DNA from: an uncultured Desulfomonile sp.
GTDB lineage: Bacteria > Desulfobacterota > Desulfomonilia > Desulfomonilales > Desulfomonilaceae
Assembly (NCBI GenBank): GCA_903952205.1
Contig: CAJBEZ010000036.1
Location: forward strand, 1 to 64,000
Reading direction: 5' to 3'
DNA: 64,000 nt
Under the pieces are notes generated by a model. It had not been told where the DNA came from. It was given only the letters and a program-made list of their open reading frames with translations, and did not search any database. Position 1 is the stretch's first letter, and each line of letters starts with the position of its first letter. A program made the translations under genes and the position numbers. This document shows positions 1-9,032 of this stretch, in pieces.

Positions 1-562
1 ATTCTCCGTCAATCCCTATCGACCCGGCCCTTAGAATTCCTTCCGTGAGCCCCAGCGCCGCCTTTGGGTCATATTTAGGGTTTACAACCAGAGTTCCGTT
101 TATTCCGGCTTCTAAATTACCTTTTGCGGCTTCATAAAAAGGATTCTCAACTTTCCCCGCAATATCCCTGGAATCAACTGAATGGTTCCACATGATATCA
201 GGTTTAAAATCTTTGATTAGAGGCGCTACATCTCTGCCTATAACAGCGGAATTGTCATGTCCAAGGTCCACGCATTGAGGATAGGGTAGCCTGGAACTAG
301 GCCACAATTTTGTTCCACTTACCAGTCTCCAAAGGACTCGAACTTTTCCATCGTCAGGGTAATTCGGCGGAGACGGTCCCGCTGAAAGAGAAAGATCAAG
401 CTCTCCGTCCTTTTCAGTTTTTTCCTGAATTCGCTTGTTTATCTCTTCGTTTGATTCGCTGTGACTGACAGGCGCATCAACACTTTTACAGTCAACCACG
501 CAATCAAAAAGATAGATTTTCTTTCCGTCCCTATTTACTCGAAAATTAAGTTCTTGATTCAT
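1..562 (-). CDS. Phage head maturation (prohead) protease-like protein, partial
   Basis: The frame starts at ATG 562 and stays open to the left edge, so the C-terminus is missing. The protein begins MNQELNFRVNRDGKKIYLFD. It has an 'NHS' motif, a later 'GTLVV' strand, and then 'GILRAGSIGI'. This His followed by Ser in a GSIG context is the arrangement of the phage prohead protease family, which cleaves capsid and scaffold during head maturation. It lies 16 bp downstream of the portal gene, where phages usually place this protease. The assignment rests on motifs and order only; a scaffold or other head protein is possible. Confidence 0.5.
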   Translation of the reverse strand, partial: MNQELNFRVNRDGKKIYLFDCVVDCKSVDAPVSHSESNEEINKRIQEKTEKDGELDLSLSAGPSPPNYPDDGKVRVLWRLVSGTKLWPSSRLPYPQCVDLGHDNSAVIGRDVAPLIKDFKPDIMWNHSVDSRDIAGKVENPFYEAAKGNLEAGINGTLVVNPKYDPKAALGLTEGILRAGSIGIDGE

Positions 563-578
563 TCCCCCCGCCTTTACT

Positions 579-1976
579 TTAGTTGTTAATTGGTAAAACT
601 TTTGGGGTTGTTCCAATCTCAGCGCCAAGCCAAACTGTTCGTGTTTGGGGTAATAAGACATATTTTCTGTTATCCACGGAGAATGAAGCTATAAAGGCTC
701 CTGAAGAGGCGTTACGTTGATCATGCCCAAGTAGTTTCCTGGCCTCTTCTCGTGTAATTACCTCTTGAGCTAACTGTCCCAAAACCTTCTGCGAATCCAT
801 GTATCCGGCTTCGGCGTCCCTGAAAGCGTCTATCGACCTGTTTGTAATAAATTTAACTGAAACCCCGGTTGTCCCTAAACCGTTGAGCGCAAAATTCAGC
901 CTGTGTCCGTGTTCAATTACCCTTTTAACTCCAAGCTGAAACATTTTGATCCCTTGAATCAATTCCTCGTAAACAACCTTGGCGAAAGTTTCGGTTGAGT
1001 TAAAATTCCATCCAAACGCGATAGGATCTCTTTGCAAGGCGGAAAACATGCCCTGCAAAATTATCTGAAGCACGTCTTTAGCGCCCTGAGCCCCTGCCGT
1101 AATATTATTGAACTGGAATTCAATGTTGTCGTAACTAACGCAGATCCCGTCGTCCATTTCCTTGGTGAAGCTGTCAGCGACCTTATTCAGATATTCTTGA
1201 GCCGACGCCAGGTATTCGGAATCTTCCTGGCCCGGCTTTCGTGGAGGCCGTTCCACTTTTGCGAGTAAAACTCCCAACACCGAAAGTTTCTCAACCCAGG
1301 ATCGAATCTTTTTCATTATTGTCGCATGATGGGCGCATGGCTCAATTGCGGCGAGAGCGGGCGGAACAGGGTAAGGGTTTCCGTCACGGATAACGGTAGC
1401 GTGAAAAGCGGTCTGAACAGGGTTTAACTGAACAAGCTGATCCGTTTGTTGCTGCATTAAAACCAGTTCACCATTTTGATTCAGGCCCCAGCGAATACTT
1501 TTTATTGGCACGACATAAGCCCGATCAACAAAAGACAGAGTAGGATCAGGAACCCATTCGACACAGCAACCGCCGGATCTGGCGACCTGTGAAAAAAGGG
1601 CGTTAATTAGACCGTCCAATCCCCCTGATAACGGAAAACATCTTGCAGCGAAATTATTGGCGAGGTCTATCGCCCGATCAGCTTCAGCTTGACTTGAAGC
1701 CATTATTTCGAGATTGTGCCCGACATTTCCCAGAGCAATGGTCGTGTGGACATATTTACTGACATAAGGATCAAGGAGGGCAATGTTGTCTATGACCTGA
1801 TAAGTCTCGAAAGGAAATTTCGCCGCCAAGACATTTAGGTTTTCAAGGTAAGCCCCGACCTGCGAAGCGCCCCATTCATCGTCAGTTATTGATTTTCGAG
1901 ACGTTACCCTCGGATAGTCCGATTTTAACTTCGTCGATTTTCTACGCCCAAAATATGATTTTATTTTTTGAAACAC
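579..1976 (-). CDS. Phage portal protein, Mu gp29 (DUF935)-like
   Basis: This 465-residue protein fits the length of portal proteins, the dodecameric ring through which DNA enters the phage head. The C-terminal half contains 'ALQRDPIAFGWNF' and the run 'STETFAKVVYEELIQGIK', typical of the portal stem and wing helices of the Mu gp29/DUF935 group. The start is GTG at 1976, whose G is also the last base of the terminase TAG stop (TAGTG), so translation is probably coupled. It follows the large terminase and precedes the maturation protease, the standard packaging order. Family membership within portals is less certain than the portal call itself. Confidence 0.7.
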   Translation of the reverse strand: MFQKIKSYFGRRKSTKLKSDYPRVTSRKSITDDEWGASQVGAYLENLNVLAAKFPFETYQVIDNIALLDPYVSKYVHTTIALGNVGHNLEIMASSQAEADRAIDLANNFAARCFPLSGGLDGLINALFSQVARSGGCCVEWVPDPTLSFVDRAYVVPIKSIRWGLNQNGELVLMQQQTDQLVQLNPVQTAFHATVIRDGNPYPVPPALAAIEPCAHHATIMKKIRSWVEKLSVLGVLLAKVERPPRKPGQEDSEYLASAQEYLNKVADSFTKEMDDGICVSYDNIEFQFNNITAGAQGAKDVLQIILQGMFSALQRDPIAFGWNFNSTETFAKVVYEELIQGIKMFQLGVKRVIEHGHRLNFALNGLGTTGVSVKFITNRSIDAFRDAEAGYMDSQKVLGQLAQEVITREEARKLLGHDQRNASSGAFIASFSVDNRKYVLLPQTRTVWLGAEIGTTPKVLPINN

Positions 1977-3574
1977 TATGCCGTTCCGAATTTCCTAAAG
2001 ATAGGGACAACCATCGGGGCCGCCGAACCATAACCAAGTTCATAAGCTGCGATAAGGCTCGAATTCATTGCCATCGCAAAATGATTTTCGATTCCTTGCC
2101 CCCCGATAAAAACCCGGCGCATTACGCCGGAATTTGTCATTTCTTCTTTTGCGATTAGTTGCTTGCAGTGATAACGGGCTCGTTCAAGCGCTGTAAGATT
2201 GCCCCCTCGACATTCTTCTCTGTTCGGAAACATCACAATACCCTGTTCCATTCTATCAATCATGGAATCCAGGCTCGAAGTTCGATCAACACTAACCGTA
2301 GGAATTTCTAAAGTTCCTGAAAGCAATTCAGTCCCCTTCTTCAGCTCTTTACCTTGAAAATATTGTATGGATGCTTGCTTGGGAAAACGTGAACAGAATT
2401 GCTTTGCAGGCCACTTGTTCGGCATAGCGTCCACAACTGCGTAAGATACGCCAAACCGAATCATCAACTCGTCAAGTTTATTCCAGTCGTCGGTTTCTTC
2501 AAAATAAACCCATTTAAAAAACCCGCCTGAAATAATTCCAATTGAGATGTGTAACTGGTCGCCTTGATCGACTCCCATATACGCCCCGGTTTCCCGGTAA
2601 GAAAACCCGTGATCCCCCTCAATAAAATCGAGTAACTTTTCATCGACACGAGCGTTGCCGCCGCCATAAGGGAACCCCAAAATCGACACTGTAAAACGTG
2701 CTATCTTGTTATGACCAACCTTGTAATCTTCCCATTCCTTCATGATTCTAGTCGCGGTATTAGGAATGTTTGGCGGCTTAATTTGAGTGTATAACTGACT
2801 CAAATGATAACCCCGCTTGTCTTGCCTCTCCGGGCGCAATGCGACCCATTCCCCCTGGCTCATCTCCAGTCTTGATTGACAGTATTTACAGCCCCGGTAA
2901 TAGGTTGCGCCGTCTGGAAAGGTTCTTTTTTTGTTATCAGGAATTGGAAGAAAATTCTCGGGGAAATCCAGTTCAAGACAATTGTATTTTCCGCAAGACG
3001 GACAAATTAAATTCCAGTATCTTTGGTCCGTCTGTTTGAACTGTTTATCAATCCCGTAACCTGGGAAACTTGGCTGACTCAGTGAGGCGAACCATTGAAG
3101 ATCTGAGTGCATCATTCGGTCAACAGCATAATCGATTAATGTGTCCTTACACTCATCGGTTTCGTCAGTTATAACCATGTCACAGTCGATGCTCTTAACT
3201 TGCGACAAAGTGAACAGGCCCCTCAGATATAAGGCCCCCGGACCAATTTGTTTCAAACCTACGTTGTTCGTGCTACGGACGCGAGAGGCCAAATAAGGCG
3301 TTTCGTCAAGCATTGTCTGGCATCTATCGTTCGAGAAGTCTGAAACCTGGCCGTCATTCTGAAAATAGTAAACCGCCTTTTTACCGAGATGTTCAGCCAC
3401 ATAAAGAGTTTTGATCAACATTGTGGTTGACATGGCGACCTGAGCGCCCTTCATGTAGATTTGCCACGGGTGATCATCGTCGATTATGGTGTTAAGATAT
3501 TCGTGTCTCTTTGTAGTGTATTTGGCCCCACGTAAAACAATTCCGCTTTTAACTATCCATTCCCGAAGAGACAT
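1976..3574 (-). CDS. Phage terminase large subunit
   Basis: The 532-residue packaging motor would cut concatemeric DNA and pump it into the prohead. It has a deviant Walker A near residue 45 ('KGAQVAMSTT', Lys at the front of the loop as in many terminases), a Walker B 'MVITDETDE', a paired-Cys zinc-like element ('CPSCGKYNC', then 'CKYCQS'), and C-terminal nuclease-type Asp motifs ('YMGVDQGD', 'YAVVDAMPN'). This resembles the GpA-like group. ATG 3574 is the only usual start, yet the frame is open for about 28 codons upstream with a protein-like sequence and no ATG, GTG or TTG, so the N-terminus is uncertain. Confidence 0.8.
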   Translation of the reverse strand: MSLREWIVKSGIVLRGAKYTTKRHEYLNTIIDDDHPWQIYMKGAQVAMSTTMLIKTLYVAEHLGKKAVYYFQNDGQVSDFSNDRCQTMLDETPYLASRVRSTNNVGLKQIGPGALYLRGLFTLSQVKSIDCDMVITDETDECKDTLIDYAVDRMMHSDLQWFASLSQPSFPGYGIDKQFKQTDQRYWNLICPSCGKYNCLELDFPENFLPIPDNKKRTFPDGATYYRGCKYCQSRLEMSQGEWVALRPERQDKRGYHLSQLYTQIKPPNIPNTATRIMKEWEDYKVGHNKIARFTVSILGFPYGGGNARVDEKLLDFIEGDHGFSYRETGAYMGVDQGDQLHISIGIISGGFFKWVYFEETDDWNKLDELMIRFGVSYAVVDAMPNKWPAKQFCSRFPKQASIQYFQGKELKKGTELLSGTLEIPTVSVDRTSSLDSMIDRMEQGIVMFPNREECRGGNLTALERARYHCKQLIAKEEMTNSGVMRRVFIGGQGIENHFAMAMNSSLIAAYELGYGSAAPMVVPIFRKFGTA

Positions 3575-3663
3575 TTTATTGAATCTCTTCAGGAACGTGT
3601 TTGTAGTGAGAACACGCCCTATAAACTCGTTGTCGATTTGGTTGGCCTGAGTCTCCAGCTTCC

Positions 3664-4282
3664 TTAGCCCTCATCCGCAATTAGCATTTTGTCAGCAACC
3701 TCATCCACGATTTCGACAAGTTCACCGACAAGTTCCGGCCTGCCTACAAGCTGTCGCTGGAATTCTTTTCTGAATTCTTCCCTGACACGCTCAATGACCA
3801 TGTTGTGATCCATTTCCATTTTTCGCTTGTTCAGGCTGAGGTTAATGGATTTGATCAACACATCGGCTACCCTTCCGTAGTCACTTATAGATTCACATTT
3901 GGGCCGCTTCAGGGTATTAAATGGAGCCCAAAAGAATTCCATGAGCCCCTTTAAAGCCTGAGACTCAAATTCTTTTGCAACTTTGTTATTATTTTTCTCG
4001 CTTGAGAGTTCTTTGGTGGCTTCTAGTTTTAATCGTTTGATAAGTTGCTTGTTCCAGTCCTTAATTCGTTCCCTGGAAACTTGATAACCGGCGTCGGTGA
4101 GAAATTCATAAATTGAAGAGTAGGGGCGTTCGGCCTGAAACCAATCGACAAGTTGTGCGCGTATTTTCTCCGGTAGCCGTTCAACATTATCGACAACCTT
4201 TAAAATACGCGCGGGCTTCCCCCTATCTTTTTCGAGATTGCTAATTTGAATCCCCCCCTGATGGCCTATACAACCTTGCCAT
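3664..4282 (-). pseudogene. Mu gp27-like (DUF3486) small-terminase-type protein, apparent frameshift
   Basis: The frame ending at 3664 continues far upstream of its first ATG (3942). It contains 'VERLPEKIRAQLVDWFQ' and 'FLTDAGYQVSRERIKDW', the helix-turn-helix pattern of Mu gp27/DUF3486, thought to act as the small terminase. No ATG, GTG or TTG starts that frame. An ATG at 4282 opens in another frame (MARLYRPS) and would join it if the run of seven G on the minus strand at 4252-4258 were six. This could be a real slippage mutation, a phase-variable tract or a sequencing error. The C-terminal part from 3942 alone could still be translated. It lies just upstream of the large terminase, as expected. 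Confidence 0.6.
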
Positions 4283-4541
4283 GAAAATAATTCATCAAAG
4301 TAATATGGTATGTCAATTTAAAACTTTATTACAAATTTATCTCATCGTAACATATTAAATTAAGCCGGTTTTTTAGCTATAATCCAATTACGATATTTAT
4401 TATAATATGTTGTCACTATTTTAGTGAAGTTAATTTAGGAGGGCATTTTGGAGGGCATCGAGTTGTCGTCATTTACTCATATTTTCCTAAATTGGCGAAA
4501 TTGTTGGAGGGCAAAAAAAGAGCAAAAAGAGGGGTAGAAAC
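4283..4541. other. AT-rich prophage/chromosome boundary without a gene
   Basis: I see no convincing coding frame here. The stretch 4310-4440 is strongly AT-rich. It is followed by a purine-rich tract with several 'gagggca' repeats near 4440-4515. It lies between the first prophage packaging gene and the tRNA-Arg terminator. It could hold the promoter of the packaging operon or part of the attachment region, but no integrase or excisionase is visible. Confidence 0.4.
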
Positions 4542-4567
4542 AAAAAAAGCCAGGAGTTATCCTGGCT
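4542..4567 (-). terminator. Rho-independent terminator downstream of tRNA-Arg
   Basis: A perfect 8-bp stem (agccagga / tcctggct, loop gtta) at 4548-4567 is followed on the minus strand by a run of seven T. It lies 27 bases past the 3' end of tRNA-Arg, in the right orientation to end that transcript. Confidence 0.8.
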
Positions 4568-4593
4568 AACTATTTATTTTATTATGTTTTTTT

Positions 4594-4670
<77 letters not shown>

Positions 4671-4720
4671 ATATTGTTAACAAGAAGTGAAGACAGGCAC
4701 AATAACCAAATCAATGTTCC

Positions 4721-4749
4721 AATTTAATTTAGGTTGGTTCACTTGTCAA
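4721..4749 (-). promoter_or_regulatory. Sigma-70-type promoter for tRNA-Arg
   Basis: On the minus strand TTGACA (4749-4744) is followed after 17 bases by TAAATT (4726-4721), about 50 bases before the tRNA. The -35 is consensus and the -10 is weaker. The spacing is ideal. Confidence 0.5.
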
Positions 4750-4780
4750 CAATGCCGTCGTTTTTTTCCTCAGACTGTGT

Positions 4781-5917
4781 CTATCTGGCGATTCTTGGGT
4801 CTTCAGCCAGTCTTATTGGCACCACGGTCTTTTGGCCACCTTTGAGAATGTTCAATCTTACTTCATCTCCAGTGTTTTTCTGAAAAATCAGGTTTTGGAA
4901 ATCGTCAAACGTGGGGGTCGGTATATCATCCACTCCTGTCACAATGTCCCCACCGAGAAGCAATGGCCGGCCTCTGTAGGAGCCCGCCAACTGAGTGCCC
5001 CCACGGAGACCGCTCTGGTAAGCCGGACTCCCTTGCGCCACCATCGAGATCAGGAAACCGTTCACAGACGGAATGCCTAAACTCTGCGCCAACTGTGGAT
5101 CTATATCGGTGCCAGAAACTATCCCACTCCACGGATAAACCGCCCGACCAAGCTTTAATATCTGGGCGGATACCTTTTTGGCTCGATCGATAGGAAGAGC
5201 GAGGCCAATTCCCATAAACCCGCCCGTCTGACTGAAAATCGCAGTATTTACACCAATCACCAGTCCTCTGGAATTGATAAGCGGGCCACCACTGTTTCCG
5301 GGATTTATTGCGGCGTCCGTCTGTATCATCCCTATCATGGTACGCTGATCTACCACTATATCCCTGTTCAGTGCGCTGATAAATCCTGCGGTAACCGTGT
5401 GTTGGAAGCCGAACGGGTTGCCTATGGCAATTACCCGTTGTCCCACAGCCAGGTTGTTGGAATCACCCAGAGGAGCAATCGCCATACCCTGAAAAGGATC
5501 GATCTTGATTACAGCAAGATCACTGACGGGGTCTTGTCCAACCAATTTGGCGGGGAGTTTGCGTTCCCCGATGAACGTGACCTCGATGTTCTGGCTGTTA
5601 CCAACCACGTGGCTGTTAGTAAGAATATGACCCTGGTTGTCGATGACAAATCCGGTCCCTTGCCCTGTTTGTGGAACGACCTGCATCCAGAAATTGTAGG
5701 CCAGCGTCTTTGTTACAACGTTGACCACCGCCGGACTGAGATCGCGGTGAACACGCATAACCACAGCCTCACCAACCTCCAGCGCCTTGTAGGATTCAGG
5801 GTCAGGAGCCGGTGGTTTCACGATGACGGGACGCTTGTTGATCCACATGCCGACGATTACTCCGGCTATGAGAATTATCAGGATTGTTATAATCGTAGAC
5901 CAGCCTCGAGACTTCAT
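4781..5917 (-). CDS. DegS/HtrA-family serine protease with one PDZ domain
   Basis: This 378-residue periplasmic protease has an N-terminal membrane anchor (about residues 8-27, 'TIITILIILIAGVIVGMWI'). A trypsin-like domain follows with His in 'LTNSHVVG' (about residue 104), Asp in 'SDLAVIK' (about 132) and Ser in 'NPGNSGGPL' (about 208). One C-terminal PDZ domain starts around residue 270. The single PDZ and the anchor make it DegS-like; such proteins sense or degrade misfolded envelope proteins. Its ATG overlaps the stop of the upstream penicillin-binding protein gene by one base, so the two are likely co-translated. Confidence 0.88.
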   Translation of the reverse strand: MKSRGWSTIITILIILIAGVIVGMWINKRPVIVKPPAPDPESYKALEVGEAVVMRVHRDLSPAVVNVVTKTLAYNFWMQVVPQTGQGTGFVIDNQGHILTNSHVVGNSQNIEVTFIGERKLPAKLVGQDPVSDLAVIKIDPFQGMAIAPLGDSNNLAVGQRVIAIGNPFGFQHTVTAGFISALNRDIVVDQRTMIGMIQTDAAINPGNSGGPLINSRGLVIGVNTAIFSQTGGFMGIGLALPIDRAKKVSAQILKLGRAVYPWSGIVSGTDIDPQLAQSLGIPSVNGFLISMVAQGSPAYQSGLRGGTQLAGSYRGRPLLLGGDIVTGVDDIPTPTFDDFQNLIFQKNTGDEVRLNILKGGQKTVVPIRLAEDPRIAR

Positions 5918-8775
5918 TATCTACCCCAGACTTGCGAAGGATATCGATCCATGTAACCGGCGCCTGATTGATAGGGAGAATTCTGTATTCTCCCACCATA
6001 ATTGTTATAAGACTCCTGAAGCTCGGAATAGTCCATCGCCCCTTCATAAGGCCCTTCCGGATAAAATAGGGACCTGCCTCTGTCATCACGCAAGGTCGAT
6101 GCGTATCCTATAGTTTGACCCGTGGGAGAGAGAACTCTAATCCCTCCCTGGTACATGTACGTTTGCGGATAACCCATCGACCACGGTTGTTGCATTGAGT
6201 TCGTGTCTCCCGAATACATGAAGTGTGGAGCGTCGACGGGGCAATAAGCCTTGGCCCCCAATCTCGGGTCAAAATCAGCGCCGGACGCCCCCGATTTACG
6301 GCCATACCCATCCTGCCGCTCGTCCTCTTTTCCCCAGTACGCAAGTCCCGGTGGCGCAGCATACTGTTCGGAACTAGTTCCTTTGAGCAATTCACCCATG
6401 AAATCCATCCACACAGGTAAGGCAGCCACTCCTCCATATTCTCTCTTTCCAAGAGAGAGTTTGGAATCAAACCCCATCCAGACACCGGTGGTGTAGGTAG
6501 GGTTGAATCCGATAAACCATGCGTCCGCGCAGTCATCGGTAGTTCCTGTCTTACCCGCAAGATCATTTCTTCGAAGTTTCGCCACATTTGAGGCCGTGCC
6601 TGAAACACAAGCCTGTGATAGCATTTGGACCATCAGAAAAGCTGTTTGAGGACTTATAGCGCGTTCCATAACCCTCACGTCCGGACCTTTTGAACTGGGG
6701 AATGATTGAGTGAGCACAGATTCCAGTTTTAATCCGGGGGGTTGATTCTCGTTCAAGTTGTTCTTGTCAACTGGTTTATGCTTCGAGACATCCGGTTGGT
6801 CCTGTTCCTCGTCGGGATCGTGAACAGATTGATTATGGGGGCCTTGATATGAGGACATCCAGGTTGGAGCGGGGTCAATATTTTGGTCGGCGTTAATCAA
6901 TGGCTGCGTGTTGTCCTCGAGAACATTTCCAAAACGATCCACGACCTTCTTTATCATTACAGGACTTATTCGCATACCCATGTTTGGGAAAACAGTGTAC
7001 GCCGCGGTAAGCTCAAGCGGAGTAACTTCCGAAGATCCCAGGCCAAGAGAAAGGTTCCGCCCCAACGGGGATTTGATTCCCATATTTCTTGCGGCGTTTA
7101 TGGTGGTTTCCAGGCCAACGTCCATAAGCAATTTTATGGCTACGACGTTTCGGGACATAGCCAGCGCATTTGTAAGGTTGGTTGCCCCTATGAATCCTCC
7201 ATCCGAGTTGGCCGGTACCCACTCTGGCTCACGCTGGTCAATCAGGACGGCTATAGGTTCATCGACAACCAGAGTGTTCGGACTATACCCGGCCCATTCC
7301 AGCGCCGCTGAATATACAACCGGCTTGAAAGCGCTTCCCGGCTGTCTCATTGCCTGCGTGGCCCTATTAAATGATGACGTGTCAAAGTCCAGTCCGCCAA
7401 CCAGAGCCATTACATAACCGGTCCTGTTCTCAATGCAAACAAGCGCTCCCTGTACCGGAGGTGAGGTTATCTGCTTAAGTGAAACATTTTTACTATCATC
7501 TTCCACTACCTGAAATTCTAAAAGATCATTAATTCTGTAAGTAGAGCCCGTCGGCAGTTTCATGCTAAACTTGAGGGCGCCGCGTAACGCTACGACGTGT
7601 TCCGAGGACACGGGCTCCTGGTTCTTTTTTCCTTTTCTTTTCTTATGTTCCGGAGCTTCGATTACCAGTCCCTGAACTAGGTCTCCGAGATTGATCGCAT
7701 TTGGAGCGGACGCGTTCAGGAATTCTTTGGCCTCAGCAGGTTTTAGCCTTTTCACAAGGCCAACCGGACGCCCTTCACGCTTCTCCCAGGCCTGCGCTCC
7801 ATTTAACAGGGCCGTTGAGGCTGCCCCCTGCCGAACCGGATTCATCGTCGTCCAGACCTGCAAGCCTTCATTATATAGACGGTTCGAACCATATTTCTCG
7901 ATAATTTTTTGCCGAACCGCCTCTGTAAAATATGGCGCCCTGGAAAACGGATTTGGAAAACTTTCCCTAAAAGTCGGGGCTTCGGTCATGGCCTTTTGAA
8001 AATCGGCTTCGCTTATGAAATTGTTTCGGAGCATGCTATTTAGTACAAATTCTCTTCTCCTGAGCGCGTTTTCAAGATTTTTGGGAGGGGCGGACTTGTT
8101 GGGATTTGACACAAGCCCCGCTATCATGGCCGCTTCGGCAATCGACATGGCGCCTGCGGATTTTCCGAAGTAGGTCCTTGCGGCCGCTTCTACGCCGTAA
8201 GCTCCTCGGCCCAGGTAAATCTCATTCAGATACAGGTTCAATATTTCCTGTTTTGAAAGGGATTTCTCGAGTCGAAAGGAAAGTATCGCTTCACGAATCT
8301 TCCTTGAAATTTTCTTTTCTTTGGTAAGAATGAAATTTCTCGTAACCTGCTGTGTTATCGTACTGGCTCCCTGGGAGAAGTTGCCGGATTTCAAGTTTCT
8401 GACGATCGCTCTCGATATGCCGATGAGGTCAATACCTGGATGAGAGAAAAATCTTGCGTCTTCAGCAGCCAGGAACGCGTTTGTGACATTGGGAGGTATT
8501 GATGCGAGAGGAACGGGGAACCTCTTTTCCTTGTAAAACACTCCGATCACGGAACCATCATCAGCATAAAAGGTTGAAACAGTTTTGGGGCGATATGCCT
8601 TAAGGTCGGGGATATTTGGCAGGTCCTTTGAAAAGATGAGATATACGCCCAGGACGGAACCTAGTATTCCTGAAAGCAGCCCAACCATCACCAGAACGGG
8701 AATGCCGACCCATATCCAGGCGACTATGCCGCTGAGCGGTTTCAAATATTTGAGTTTGTTCTTTTTCTGGGCCAT
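5917..8775 (-). CDS. Class A penicillin-binding protein (PBP1A), first copy
   Basis: The 952-residue bifunctional peptidoglycan synthase has a short basic N-terminus and a membrane helix (about 17-45). A GT51 glycosyltransferase domain follows, with the catalytic Glu in 'AAEDARFFSH' and 'QGASTITQQVTRN'. An insert domain precedes the transpeptidase domain, which has the SxxK Ser in 'RQPGSAFKP' (about 478), an 'SRN' motif and 'GKTGTTDD' (about 743). It polymerises and cross-links glycan strands in the periplasm. The last roughly 110 residues are rich in Gly, Tyr and Gln and lie outside the catalytic fold. It forms an operon with the DegS-like protease. A second class A PBP lies at 22929-25592. 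Confidence 0.92.
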   Translation of the reverse strand: MAQKKNKLKYLKPLSGIVAWIWVGIPVLVMVGLLSGILGSVLGVYLIFSKDLPNIPDLKAYRPKTVSTFYADDGSVIGVFYKEKRFPVPLASIPPNVTNAFLAAEDARFFSHPGIDLIGISRAIVRNLKSGNFSQGASTITQQVTRNFILTKEKKISRKIREAILSFRLEKSLSKQEILNLYLNEIYLGRGAYGVEAAARTYFGKSAGAMSIAEAAMIAGLVSNPNKSAPPKNLENALRRREFVLNSMLRNNFISEADFQKAMTEAPTFRESFPNPFSRAPYFTEAVRQKIIEKYGSNRLYNEGLQVWTTMNPVRQGAASTALLNGAQAWEKREGRPVGLVKRLKPAEAKEFLNASAPNAINLGDLVQGLVIEAPEHKKRKGKKNQEPVSSEHVVALRGALKFSMKLPTGSTYRINDLLEFQVVEDDSKNVSLKQITSPPVQGALVCIENRTGYVMALVGGLDFDTSSFNRATQAMRQPGSAFKPVVYSAALEWAGYSPNTLVVDEPIAVLIDQREPEWVPANSDGGFIGATNLTNALAMSRNVVAIKLLMDVGLETTINAARNMGIKSPLGRNLSLGLGSSEVTPLELTAAYTVFPNMGMRISPVMIKKVVDRFGNVLEDNTQPLINADQNIDPAPTWMSSYQGPHNQSVHDPDEEQDQPDVSKHKPVDKNNLNENQPPGLKLESVLTQSFPSSKGPDVRVMERAISPQTAFLMVQMLSQACVSGTASNVAKLRRNDLAGKTGTTDDCADAWFIGFNPTYTTGVWMGFDSKLSLGKREYGGVAALPVWMDFMGELLKGTSSEQYAAPPGLAYWGKEDERQDGYGRKSGASGADFDPRLGAKAYCPVDAPHFMYSGDTNSMQQPWSMGYPQTYMYQGGIRVLSPTGQTIGYASTLRDDRGRSLFYPEGPYEGAMDYSELQESYNNYGGRIQNSPYQSGAGYMDRYPSQVWGR

Positions 8776-9032
8776 CCTTGAACGCCATTAAACCAAAAGT
8801 TTTTTACAAAATTCGGCTACTTGTTTCGAATACTTTGAAGTTTATGCCAGCCTCACAACCTCGTCAAGGGAAGTCCATGTCATGACGGCGCTGAACTAGA
8901 GCGCAAATCAATAGAATTTTTCTCAAGCCTAATTTGATAATCATTTGAACGGCGCCAATGTTTTCACCATTCAAAAAATTTAATCCTGTCATATAATGCC
9001 GGAAAGTTGTGGAGATTTATTGGAAAGACACC

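Noticed and set aside
5399-5956. 185-residue plus-strand frame opposite the DegS-like gene
   Set aside because: It lies wholly antisense to a well-supported gene and shows no domain or ribosome binding site.
6908-7417. 169-residue plus-strand frame opposite the first PBP1A
   Set aside because: It is a mirror frame of a conserved gene with no start signal.
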